64,000 nt of DNA from JAOUEA01 sp040882605 (GTDB lineage Bacteria > Actinomycetota > UBA4738 > HRBIN12), in NCBI GenBank assembly GCA_040882605.1, contig JBBEAY010000002.1:62001-126000 (forward strand). The letters run 5' to 3'. Position numbers and translations under genes: made by a program. The notes under the pieces were generated by a model, which saw only the letters and a list, made by a program, of their open reading frames with translations, was not told the origin of the DNA and did not search any database. Below are positions 1-7,581 of this stretch, piece by piece (the stretch's first letter is position 1; every line of letters begins with the position of its first letter).

Positions 1-1
1 G

Positions 2-538
2 TCGGGCGGCACCCGCCACGGCGGCGCCCTGCTGGCCCCGTTCGGTGTGCGGTTCGTGATCGCGGGCGACGACGATCTTCCGGTTGAGGCAGGGGCCCTG
101 CTCGACGCGCAAGTCGACCTCGACCTCGTGCCCGCCAGCGGGCTGACCGTCTATCGCAACGCCAACGCCCTCGGCCCCGCCGCCGTGCTCAACGACGACC
201 CTGCATCGGCGGATGCGATGCGGGCGACGGCGCCGGCCGACATCGTCGCGACGTCGGTGCGCCGGGGATCCCAGCTCCGTGAGATCGGGGGAGGGTGGCA
301 AGGAGGCCAGGGCATGGGCCCGGTTTTCGTCTCGACCGAGTTCCAGGGCGACTGGCAGCTGGAGGGCTCCGACGACGACCCCTTCACGGCATTCGGATGG
401 GCCACGGGATTCGGCGTACAGAGCGCCCCGGTCACCGTGCGACACGGTTCGCAGCTGCCGGCCACGCTCCAGGTGTGGGTTCTCGCCGCGCTCTGGGCGA
501 CCGCGCTGTGGTTCACCAGGAAGCCGGTGGCCCGGTGA
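2..538 (+). CDS. C-terminal fragment of a large membrane protein (probable family-2 glycosyltransferase)
   Basis: The reading frame is already open at the left edge, so only the last ~178 residues are seen. The fragment starts with a turn resembling the 'LLAPFGVRFVI' segment typical of the extracytoplasmic tail of large actinobacterial membrane proteins, and ends with one hydrophobic helix (about 20 residues, rich in Leu, Trp and Ala) followed by a basic tail (RKPVAR). The next gene, a DUF5719 protein, overlaps it by GTGA. In Actinomycetota DUF5719 genes commonly follow a large glycosyltransferase of this shape, so the assignment rests on context; no catalytic glycosyltransferase motif lies in the visible part. 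Confidence 0.5.
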   Translation, partial: SGGTRHGGALLAPFGVRFVIAGDDDLPVEAGALLDAQVDLDLVPASGLTVYRNANALGPAAVLNDDPASADAMRATAPADIVATSVRRGSQLREIGGGWQGGQGMGPVFVSTEFQGDWQLEGSDDDPFTAFGWATGFGVQSAPVTVRHGSQLPATLQVWVLAALWATALWFTRKPVAR

Positions 539-1965
539 AGGCGCGCGGCCAGGGGGTGCTGACCGTCGTGGTCGCCGGGGTCGTGGCGATCGGTGTGCTC
601 TCACTCGACCGGCTCGGGCCGCGCCAGCCTTCGGGGGCTGCCCCGGCCACCGCGACATCGGCGACCTGGCTCTGTCCGCACGGTGGTGGCAAGGGGTATG
701 AGGGCACCGTGTTCGTGGCCAACCCCGGTGATGCGCCGGTCACGGCGCGTGTCACCGAGCTCGACTCGGGCGCCGCCGCACGCGCGTCCGAGGTCCTCGT
801 GCCGCCGGGCGCCCAGGTTGAGATCGATGTCTCCGCCTCAGAGCGAGCGGCGTCCACGTTCGTGGAGACGTTCGGAGGCTGGGTTGGGGTCGGCTGGCTC
901 ATCCGCGGCGCGGAGGGGGAGGGGGGTGTCGGCGCCGAGCCGTGCGCTGCCGAGGCGGGCCGCGACTGGGTCTCCGCGGCGCCCACCACGGGTGAAGGGG
1001 ACGACGCCTACTTAGTGGTGATGAACCCCTTCGACACCGACGCCGTCTTCGACGTGGCCCTGTTCTCTACCGATCGCGCGCCAGTTCGTCACGCCAACCT
1101 CACCGACGTCACGGTGAAACCTCGTAGGAGCGCCGCGATCAGGTTGAACCTCTTCGCGCAGGGTGAAGTCGGGCTCGGCGTTTCGCTCGAGGTCTCCTCG
1201 GGCCGTGTGGCCGCCTCGACCCTGGTGGTGTCCGAGGGTCGTGGCATCGGCAGCGTGCTCGCCTCGGCGGCGCCGGCGCAACGGCAGGTACTGCTCACTT
1301 CCAGCGGCGTTGGGCGCTCGGTGCTGGCGGTGGCAGTTCCGACCGTGGTTGACGATCCGGCCACGGCCACGGCCACGGCCACGCCGCAGCCGCTCGGACA
1401 ACTCGGTTCGACTTTCACGGCGACCCTTCGCTCTCAGGATCCACCCCAGCCCGCCGGAGGCCTCGTCGATCAGGCGCAAGAGCCCGAGTCGGCGGCCACC
1501 TACCCGATCACGACCACGGGGGCATCGGCGGTCGACCTCGTGGTCAATCAAGGCGCGCCTCTCGTCGCGGCCCTGCGAACCGCAGGTGTGGGCCGGGATG
1601 GTGGGGCGACGGCGGGCTCGGTCGCGCCCGCCTCGTCGTGGGTGGTCACTCCGACCATCGCGGGTGATCCGGCCCGCCCCGGGCTGCTCCTGCTGAACCC
1701 CGGGGAATCGCCCGCCACGGTGACCATCACGAGCATCCCGGCGGAAGGGGCGGCCCCTTCAGAAACCACGGTGACGGTGCCCGAAGGGTCGGTTGCCGTG
1801 GTCGGGAGGGAGTTCCTCGAAGGTGTCGGCGCCGCATCGCTTCTCGTGATCGCCGAGGGCTCGCCGGTCGTCGCGCTCGGAGCTTCCACCTCGCTGGGCA
1901 ACGATGGTCTCTCGCTCTTGGGTCTCGCCGCCGGGGTGCCGATACCCCAAACCGATACCCCCTGA
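535..1965 (+). CDS. DUF5719 family secreted or membrane-anchored protein
   Basis: A 476-residue protein starting with GTG that overlaps the preceding stop by four bases (GTGA), so the two are probably translationally coupled. Residues ~8-25 form one hydrophobic segment that acts as a signal anchor. The remainder is rich in Ala, Val, Thr and Gly, predicted beta-rich and outside the membrane, and contains the family's Trp-x-Cys-Pro segment near residue 45 (ATWLCPHGGG). A run of (GGCCAC)x4 at 1359-1382 encodes a Thr-Ala repeat in a linker. The function of the family is not established; its constant position next to an envelope glycosyltransferase suggests a role in cell-surface assembly (inference). 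Confidence 0.75.
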   Translation: MKARGQGVLTVVVAGVVAIGVLSLDRLGPRQPSGAAPATATSATWLCPHGGGKGYEGTVFVANPGDAPVTARVTELDSGAAARASEVLVPPGAQVEIDVSASERAASTFVETFGGWVGVGWLIRGAEGEGGVGAEPCAAEAGRDWVSAAPTTGEGDDAYLVVMNPFDTDAVFDVALFSTDRAPVRHANLTDVTVKPRRSAAIRLNLFAQGEVGLGVSLEVSSGRVAASTLVVSEGRGIGSVLASAAPAQRQVLLTSSGVGRSVLAVAVPTVVDDPATATATATPQPLGQLGSTFTATLRSQDPPQPAGGLVDQAQEPESAATYPITTTGASAVDLVVNQGAPLVAALRTAGVGRDGGATAGSVAPASSWVVTPTIAGDPARPGLLLLNPGESPATVTITSIPAEGAAPSETTVTVPEGSVAVVGREFLEGVGAASLLVIAEGSPVVALGASTSLGNDGLSLLGLAAGVPIPQTDTP

Positions 1966-2023
1966 ACGGCCGACAAGAAGGGGTTGCGTCATCCCGTATC
2001 ATGACCTGGTTCGTCGGAGCGAG

Positions 2024-3151
2024 ATGGAGACAATGACCAGAGGAACCCACGCACCCGTGAGGAAGCGCCGCGCGATCGTCATCGTGACGCTCGTCGCCGG
2101 TTTCCTGGTGCTCGCAGCGGGCGGCGCGGCCTACTCCGCATTCCGCTACGAGCGATCCCGCGCCGATCGCATCCTGCCCGGGGTCACGATCGCAGGGGTC
2201 GACGTGGGGGGCATGACCGAGGCTGAGGCGGTCGATGCGGTCCGCGGATCGGCCGCCATCAGGCTCCAGGACGAGATCGGGCTGCGGGCTCGTGGACGTA
2301 GCTGGAAGGTCTCGCTCGGGGAGCTCGGTCAGCGGTCGAACGCCACCGGAGCGGTGAATCGGGCGCTGGCGCTCGGCGAGTCGATGAGCGCCTTCTCTCG
2401 GTTCTGGCACCGGTTCAACGACGAGTCGATCGGGCAGGAAGTCGAGCTCAGCTACTCCGGTGCCGGGCGCGTCGACGCCGTGCTCACGCGCATCGCCCAT
2501 GATGTTTCGAAGAAGCCACGGAGCGCCGATATCGCCTACACCGACGGGCAGGTCCGATTCGTGAAGTCCAGGCCCGGACGCGCCCTCGACTTCGTGCAGG
2601 CTCGCGCGTCGGTGCGTGCGGCGCTGAGAGCCCAAGCCGTCGACGAGGTCGTACTGCCGGTGCTGAAGGTCACGCCCAAGGTCACCGAGCGAACCATGCC
2701 CAGCACCATCGTTGTGCGGGTCGACGAGAACAAGCTCTACCTCTACGACGGCTTCGATGTGGTCCGCACGTGGTCGGTGGCGACCGCCATGCCCGGCTGG
2801 ATCACTCCCCAGGGTGACTGGAATCTCTATCGCAAGGCGGTGAACCCCACCTGGTACAACCCGGCGCTCGACAGCTGGGGCGCCGACCTTCCTGCCGTGG
2901 TGCCCGGAGGTCCCACCGCACCCATGGGCACACGAGCCCTCTACATCACCGCACCCGGGCTGATCCGCGTTCACGGCACGCCGGCAGATAGCTCGATCGG
3001 CACCTACGCGTCACACGGGTGCATCCGCATGCACAACTACGAGATCGAAGAGCTCTACCCGATGGTCGATGTCGGCACGAGGGTGATCGTCGTGGGCTCG
3101 CGGCCCGCCGACGCCGTCGAGGGCGATACGCCCGATCAGGTCAACGTCTGA
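2024..3151 (+). CDS. L,D-transpeptidase (YkuD domain), membrane anchored
   Basis: A 375-residue protein that crosslinks peptidoglycan through L,D (3-3 type) bonds or attaches proteins to it, outside the membrane. A single N-terminal helix (residues ~15-38) anchors it. Residues ~45-220 form a peptidoglycan-binding/VanW-like region, and ~225-360 the YkuD catalytic domain, with the conserved HGT and SHGCIRM motif containing the catalytic Cys. Start choice: ATG 2024 has GGAG four bases upstream; ATG 2033 in the same frame is an alternative. A -10-like TATCAT lies at 1997-2002. The gene follows the DUF5719 gene with a gap of ~58 bp and may have its own promoter. Confidence 0.9.
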   Translation: METMTRGTHAPVRKRRAIVIVTLVAGFLVLAAGGAAYSAFRYERSRADRILPGVTIAGVDVGGMTEAEAVDAVRGSAAIRLQDEIGLRARGRSWKVSLGELGQRSNATGAVNRALALGESMSAFSRFWHRFNDESIGQEVELSYSGAGRVDAVLTRIAHDVSKKPRSADIAYTDGQVRFVKSRPGRALDFVQARASVRAALRAQAVDEVVLPVLKVTPKVTERTMPSTIVVRVDENKLYLYDGFDVVRTWSVATAMPGWITPQGDWNLYRKAVNPTWYNPALDSWGADLPAVVPGGPTAPMGTRALYITAPGLIRVHGTPADSSIGTYASHGCIRMHNYEIEELYPMVDVGTRVIVVGSRPADAVEGDTPDQVNV

Positions 3152-3180
3152 CCGGGCGGGCGCCGGTCTTGTCACTCTTT
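3150..3180 (+). terminator. Weak hairpin with T-rich tail after the L,D-transpeptidase gene
   Basis: GACCGG (3150-3155) pairs with CCGGTC (3163-3168) around a 7-nt loop, overlapping the stop codon. It is followed by a pyrimidine-rich, T-containing stretch. The stem is only 6 bp, so termination is plausible but not certain. The next gene has its own promoter 190 bp downstream, which agrees with an end of transcription here. The rest of 3181-3350 shows no gene. Confidence 0.4.
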
Positions 3181-3355
3181 CTCTCTCAAGACCATTGCCT
3201 CTGCGGGCTTGCGGAGCGTAAGGTTCGAGGCGTACCCCGTAGCGACGCGATGGGAAACCGGAGCGCCACTGCGGGGTACATCTGTGTGCAGCCTCGGTCC
3301 AACTCGATCCGCCCACCTCTCCAGATCCTTTGGGCCGGATCCTTGGGCCAGATGC

Positions 3356-3384
3356 TTGGAAATCACACTGTTGTCATCTAGGCT
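3356..3384 (+). promoter_or_regulatory. Promoter for the DUF3499 gene (leaderless)
   Basis: A -35-like TTGGAA (3356-3361), a 17-bp spacer and a -10-like TAGGCT (3379-3384) place the expected transcription start on or beside the ATG at 3391, six bases further. No Shine-Dalgarno sequence is present, so the mRNA is probably leaderless. Confidence 0.6.
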
Positions 3385-3390
3385 CGCCCG

Positions 3391-3618
3391 ATGCGAACCT
3401 GCGCCAAGATGCGATGTGACGCCGAGCCCGTAGCCACCGTCTCGCTCCGATATGCCGAGCGCCGGGTCCTGATCGGCGATCTGCTGGCCGAACGAGACCG
3501 CAACCTGCTCGATCTCTGTCGCGATCATGTCGATCGCATGACCCCTCCGGTTGGGTGGTCGGTCGACGACTCGCGCGTCGTGAAGATCCCCGAGGCCGAG
3601 CGTGCGCTGGCCGTTTGA
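3391..3618 (+). CDS. DUF3499 family small metal-binding protein
   Basis: A 75-residue protein with a Cys-x4-Cys pair at the N terminus and an LCRDHVDRMT-type Cys/His segment near residue 43, followed by PPVGW. These are the hallmarks of DUF3499, which in Actinomycetota lies directly upstream of phosphomannomutase (manB), as here. The residues suggest a zinc site. The biochemical role is unknown. The start is fixed by a good promoter at 3356-3384 that leaves no 5' leader. Confidence 0.8.
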   Translation: MRTCAKMRCDAEPVATVSLRYAERRVLIGDLLAERDRNLLDLCRDHVDRMTPPVGWSVDDSRVVKIPEAERALAV

Positions 3619-3784
3619 CCTCACCCGGAACACCTCTGAGTGCGCCTGCCGGACCACACCGCTGTCCATCCGATGGGGCACGTATCCCCTCGGGCGGACC
3701 ACATAGTGCACCGCCCGCTGGGCCCAGTGAAATGGCTGCGCTGAGCCATGTTCCCGGGCCCGCCAAAGAGCCGAAACTCATTTC

Positions 3785-3961
3785 ATGGAAACTGGAACCT
3801 GCCCCCAGTGCCGTGTCGGCGACCTCATCGCGATCTCTATGGAGGTCGGCGGCCGCGACCTGTCGTTCAGCACCTGTCATCACTGCGAGGCGAAGTGGTG
3901 GTATCGCGATGGCGACGAGGTGCCGTTCGCGTCGGTGGTCGGGTTCGTCGTCGAGAAGTAA
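3785..3961 (+). CDS. Zinc-ribbon microprotein (58 aa)
   Basis: A short frame with two Cys pairs: C-x2-C at residues 6-9 (TCPQCR) and C-x2-C at 31-34 (CHHCEAKWW), separated by about 22 residues, which matches a zinc ribbon. It sits between DUF3499 and manB and is co-oriented with both. The hexamer GAAACT at 3773-3778 lies six bases before the ATG, the same geometry as other leaderless starts in this window, which supports the start. No named family is recognised. It might bind nucleic acid or a protein partner, but nothing in the sequence decides this. About 165 bp upstream (3619-3784) holds no other credible gene. Confidence 0.6.
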   Translation: METGTCPQCRVGDLIAISMEVGGRDLSFSTCHHCEAKWWYRDGDEVPFASVVGFVVEK

Positions 3962-4010
3962 CCCACAGCTGGGTTTGCCCCACGGTTCCAGCTCCGGTCG
4001 GTCGTCTCGC

Positions 4011-4040
4011 CTGACGTCATCGTTGCACCCTTCGTAACAT
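4011..4040 (+). promoter_or_regulatory. Promoter for phosphomannomutase
   Basis: CTGACG (4011-4016, four matches to TTGACA), an 18-bp spacer and TAACAT (4035-4040) precede the GTG at 4047 by six bases, so the message would begin at or near the start codon. Confidence 0.5.
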
Positions 4041-4046
4041 GCGGGT

Positions 4047-5408
4047 GTGATGCGCGACCTCGACCGAATATTCAAGGCGTACGACGTTCGCGGTGTGGTG
4101 CCCGACGATCTCGACGCCGACCTCGTCCGTGACATCGGCGCAGCATTCGCGCGGTGGAGCGGCGCATCGAGCATCGTGGTCGGGCGTGACTGCCGATTGA
4201 GCTCGCCCGAGCTGGCCATCGCCATCGCCGAGGGCGCCACGGCGAGCGGGGTCGACGTCGTCGATCTCGGGCTCGCCTCGACGGACCTGCTGTACTTCGC
4301 GTCGGGATCGCTCGACATGCCGGGCATCATGCTGACCGCGAGCCACAATCCGAAGCAGTACAACGGTCTGAAGCTCTGCCTCGCCGGCGCCAAGCCCGTC
4401 GGCGAGGAGACCGGTCTGCGAACCATCAGGGACATGGTCGAGCAAGGTGCACAGCCGGCCGCAGGCCAGCCGGGCTCCGTGCAAGCGCGAGACCTGCTCG
4501 GGGCCTACGTCGAGCACGTGCTGTCGTTCGTCGATGTTGGGGCCGTGCGCCCGCTCACGATCGTGGCCGACACTGCAAACGGCATGGGCGGGCTCGTGGT
4601 GCCGGCGGTCATGCAACGGTTGCCCGTGACGCTGCACCACCTCTACCCGGAGCTCGACGGCACCTTCCCGAACCATCCGGCCGACCCGATCGATCCCGAG
4701 AACCAGAAGGACCTGAAGGCGGCGGTGCTGGAGCACGGCGCCGACATCGGGCTGGCTTTCGACGGCGACGCCGACCGGGTCTTCCTCATCGACGAACAGG
4801 CGCAAGACGTGAGCGGATCGCTGCTCACCGCTCTCGTGGCTATCGCCATGCTGGAGAAGGAGCCGGGTTCGAAGATCGTCCACAATCTGATCTGCTCTTG
4901 GACCGTGCCCGAGGTGATCCGCGAGCACGGTGGCGAAGCGGTGCGTACACGGGTCGGTCATTCGTTCATCAAGCAGGTGATGGCGGAGTCCGGCGCGATC
5001 TTCGGTGGCGAGCATTCGGGTCACTACTACTTCCGCGAGAACTACAGAGCAGACTCGGGGCTGATCGCGGCGGTCGCGGCCCTCGGGGAGCTCTCGAAAG
5101 CCGATCGCCCCCTCTCGGAACTGCTGGCCCCGCTCCGCCGTTACGACGCGTCCGGGGAGATCAACTCCGTGGTCGACGATCCTCAGGAACGCATCGAAGC
5201 GATCGCGGCGCACTACGCCGGTGGCAAGCAGGATCGGCTCGACGGCTTGACGGTAGAGTTCGACGATTGGTGGTGCAACGTGCGTCCCTCGAACACCGAG
5301 CCACTGCTCAGGCTGAACGCCGAGGCCCGAACCCCTGAGCTGTTGGCCGTAAAGACCGCCGAGGTGCTCGCGTTGATCCGTGGCGATGCCGACGACGACA
5401 AGGAGTGA
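4047..5408 (+). CDS. manB: Phosphomannomutase/phosphoglucomutase
   Basis: A 453-residue alpha-D-phosphohexomutase that interconverts mannose 6- and 1-phosphate (and probably the glucose pair), feeding GDP-mannose and cell-envelope glycans. Visible motifs: FKAYDVRG at the N terminus, the phosphoserine loop TASHNPKQYNG (~residues 95-105), the Mg-binding DGDADR (~237-242), the sugar-specificity GGEHSGHYYF (~318-327) and the phosphate-binding RPSNTEP near the C terminus. All four domains are present at normal length. Two starts are possible, GTG 4047 and ATG 4050; the upstream -10 hexamer fits a leaderless GTG. It overlaps the next gene by GTGA. Confidence 0.93.
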   Translation: MMRDLDRIFKAYDVRGVVPDDLDADLVRDIGAAFARWSGASSIVVGRDCRLSSPELAIAIAEGATASGVDVVDLGLASTDLLYFASGSLDMPGIMLTASHNPKQYNGLKLCLAGAKPVGEETGLRTIRDMVEQGAQPAAGQPGSVQARDLLGAYVEHVLSFVDVGAVRPLTIVADTANGMGGLVVPAVMQRLPVTLHHLYPELDGTFPNHPADPIDPENQKDLKAAVLEHGADIGLAFDGDADRVFLIDEQAQDVSGSLLTALVAIAMLEKEPGSKIVHNLICSWTVPEVIREHGGEAVRTRVGHSFIKQVMAESGAIFGGEHSGHYYFRENYRADSGLIAAVAALGELSKADRPLSELLAPLRRYDASGEINSVVDDPQERIEAIAAHYAGGKQDRLDGLTVEFDDWWCNVRPSNTEPLLRLNAEARTPELLAVKTAEVLALIRGDADDDKE

Positions 5409-5635
5409 CCGTGACCCTCGATCCTCAGCTGCTGGAGATCCTCGTCTGCCCCAACGACCGCGGTGATCTGGACTACCGCGAGTCCGAGCAGCTCTTGGTC
5501 TGCACGAAGTGCGGCTACCGCTACCCGATCCGCGACGACATCCCGGTGATGCTGATCGACGAGGCCCAAAGACCGGACCAGAACCCGGACCAGAAGCCGG
5601 GCCAGAAGCCGGGCAAGAAGCCGGGGGCGCGGTGA
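5405..5635 (+). CDS. Trm112-like (UPF0434) zinc protein with repeated C-terminal tail
   Basis: A 76-residue Trm112-family protein: LEILVCPNDRGDL followed by LVCTKCGYRYPIRDDIPVML, with two Cys pairs or near-pairs forming the usual small zinc-binding fold. Its partner in bacteria is not firmly known. The tail is encoded by four imperfect 12-bp units (5573-5620) giving a PDQN/PDQK/PGQK/PGKK repeat rich in Pro and Lys. It overlaps manB (GTGA) and the next gene (GTGA), so manB, this gene and the SIS isomerase form one tightly coupled operon. Confidence 0.85.
   Translation: MTVTLDPQLLEILVCPNDRGDLDYRESEQLLVCTKCGYRYPIRDDIPVMLIDEAQRPDQNPDQKPGQKPGKKPGAR
5573..5620 (+). repeat. Four 12-bp tandem repeats in the Trm112-like gene
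   Basis: Units CCGGACCAGAAC, CCGGACCAGAAG, CCGGGCCAGAAG and CCGGGCAAGAAG follow each other exactly. Each adds four residues, so copy-number changes would keep the frame. Confidence 0.85.
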
Positions 5636-6699
5636 CCGACCTGAACGACGTCGAAGCGCTGCGGGCGCTCGACGCGGGCGACATGCTCGGGGCGGTCGCC
5701 TCGATGCCCCATCACGCCAGAGCGGGTTACGACGCCGCGATGACGACCGACGGGCTGCCGCTCGCCGACGGCGTGACGGCGGTGGCGTTCTGTGGCATGG
5801 GCGGCTCGGGCATCGCCGGAGATGTGCTGCGCGCGACCTACGGCGACCGCCTGGTCGTGCCCGTCGAGATCATCCGCTCCCCGGTCCTGCCCGCGTGGGT
5901 CGGTCCCCACAGCCTGGTGGTCTGCTCCTCGTACTCGGGCGGCACCGCAGAGACGCTTTCATGCTTCGAGCAGGCCCGATCGCGAGGCGCGCGCATCGTG
6001 CCGATCACCTCCGGCGGAAAGCTCGCCGATCGTGCCGACGATCTCGGTATCGCGCCGGTGCGCATCCCCGGTGGCTACTTGCCACGGGCCGCCCTCGGCT
6101 ACCTCTCGTTCGCACTGCTGGGCACGATGGAGCGGGTCGGGCTGCTTCCGAGGCTCGCCGACGACGTGAGCGATGCGATCGGAGTGCTGACGCCTCTCAT
6201 CGATGCCCTCGCGCCCGAGGTTCCGCTCGAGCGGAACGAAGCCAAGGCCCTCGCAACTCGCATCGGTGAGCGACAGCCAGTCGTCTGGGGGGCCACGGGC
6301 GTCGGATCGGCTGCGGCGTCGCGTTGGAAGGCGCAGATGAACGAGAACGGGAAGGTGCCCTCCTGGGCGGCGGCGCTTCCCGAGCTCGACCACAACGAGG
6401 TCGTGGGCTGGTCCGAAGGGCGTGGCCGCGACTCGTTCGTGATCGCGCTTCGCGACGAGAACGAGCACCCCGATGTCTCCGTGCGGTTCCCCATCTCGCT
6501 CGAGATCGCCCGCGAGGCCGGCGCCGTCACCGAGGAAGTCTGGGCGACGGGTCCCAGCCCGCTTTCTCGGTTCTTCTCCCTCGCCATCATGGGCGACTTC
6601 ACGAGCTGCTATGTCGGTCTCTCACACGGGGACGACCCCTCGCCGATCGACGCCATCGTGCGGCTCAAGGCCTTCCTCGACTCGTCGGCGACGGCCTGA
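5632..6699 (+). CDS. SIS-domain bifunctional phosphoglucose/phosphomannose isomerase
   Basis: A 355-residue protein with two sugar-isomerase (SIS) halves. The first carries AFCGMGGSGIAGD (~residues 50) and VVCSSYSGGTAET (~95), typical of the bifunctional glucose-6-phosphate/mannose-6-phosphate isomerases of archaea and actinobacteria. It would convert fructose 6-phosphate to mannose 6-phosphate for ManB, its co-operonic partner. GTG 5632 overlaps the previous stop by four bases. The LDHNEVVGW segment (~250) resembles the family's active-site His region. It also overlaps the next ATG by one base (TGATG). Confidence 0.88.
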   Translation: MTDLNDVEALRALDAGDMLGAVASMPHHARAGYDAAMTTDGLPLADGVTAVAFCGMGGSGIAGDVLRATYGDRLVVPVEIIRSPVLPAWVGPHSLVVCSSYSGGTAETLSCFEQARSRGARIVPITSGGKLADRADDLGIAPVRIPGGYLPRAALGYLSFALLGTMERVGLLPRLADDVSDAIGVLTPLIDALAPEVPLERNEAKALATRIGERQPVVWGATGVGSAAASRWKAQMNENGKVPSWAAALPELDHNEVVGWSEGRGRDSFVIALRDENEHPDVSVRFPISLEIAREAGAVTEEVWATGPSPLSRFFSLAIMGDFTSCYVGLSHGDDPSPIDAIVRLKAFLDSSATA

Positions 6700-7532
6700 T
6701 GGCGTCGGCATCGGCAAAGCCGGGCCCGGGCGACGACCTCGCGGAACGGGCGAGCGACGTTGTTCGCGCCCGGACCGACCTCATCCCGGCCGCAGCCGTC
6801 GTGCTCGGATCTGGGCTCGGCCCGGCGCTCGCCGAGCACCTCGAGGAGAAGGCGGGCTTCTCATTTACCGATCTGCCCGGCTTCCCGGCGTCGGGGGTGC
6901 CGGGTCACGCCGGAAAGCTCGTGCTCGGTCATCTCGCAGGGGTGCCCGTCGCGGCATTCTTCGGACGGGTGCACTTCTACGAGGGGCACGGGATGGACGT
7001 GCCCGCGCTGCTTCCACGACTCGCGAGCGAGCTCGGCGCGGACACGATGGTGCTGACGGCGGCCGTGGGTGGTCTCGTTCCGGGGGAAGGCGCGGGCACC
7101 GTCGTGATCCTGCGCGATCACCTGAACATGATGGGGGAGTCGCCCCTGCGGGGATGGCGCTACCCCGACGGCATGCCGACGTTCATCTCGACGACCGATG
7201 TCTACGATGCCGCGCTACGCGACCTGGCGTTGGAACGCGCGCAGGCGCTCGGCATCGCATCGTCGATCGGTGTGTACGCGGCCATGAGCGGCCCCGCCTA
7301 CGAGACCCCGACCGAGGTGGCGATGCTGCAGAACGCCGGCGCGACCGTGGTCGGCATGTCGATGGTGCCCGAGACGCTTCCGGCAGCCGCGCTCGGGATG
7401 CGCGTGCTGGGCCTCTGCTCGGTCACGAATGCGTTCGGTGAGCGCGTCGAGCACGAGGAAGTCGTCCGCGTCTCCAACGAGACGGCGGCCGCGGTGGGCG
7501 AGCTGCTCGTCGACCTGATGCCCCGCCTATGA
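6699..7532 (+). CDS. Purine nucleoside phosphorylase (trimeric type)
   Basis: A 277-residue enzyme that phosphorolyses inosine/guanosine to the base and ribose 1-phosphate. It shows VVLGSGLG near residue 35, GHAGKLVLG (~70), FFGRVHFYEGH (~88), the purine-site segment AMSGPAYETPTEVAML (~198) and VGMSMVPE (~220), and a conserved Asn in VTNAFG. Length and motifs match the type-I PNP family rather than the hexameric DeoD family. The start overlaps the isomerase stop (TGATG). It precedes ahcY, fitting nucleoside salvage linked to methyl-cycle turnover. Confidence 0.92.
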   Translation: MASASAKPGPGDDLAERASDVVRARTDLIPAAAVVLGSGLGPALAEHLEEKAGFSFTDLPGFPASGVPGHAGKLVLGHLAGVPVAAFFGRVHFYEGHGMDVPALLPRLASELGADTMVLTAAVGGLVPGEGAGTVVILRDHLNMMGESPLRGWRYPDGMPTFISTTDVYDAALRDLALERAQALGIASSIGVYAAMSGPAYETPTEVAMLQNAGATVVGMSMVPETLPAAALGMRVLGLCSVTNAFGERVEHEEVVRVSNETAAAVGELLVDLMPRL

Positions 7533-7581
7533 CCACGTCGGCCCATGACCACGCGGGCGACCCGCGCTGAGAGGAGACCAT

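Noticed and set aside
1359..1382. (GGCCAC)x4 hexanucleotide as a phase-variation switch
   Set aside because: The unit is a multiple of three, so copy changes would not alter the frame.
4017..5684. 555-codon open frame antisense to manB and the Trm112-like gene
   Set aside because: Composition typical of a GC-rich antisense shadow; the plus-strand genes are certain.
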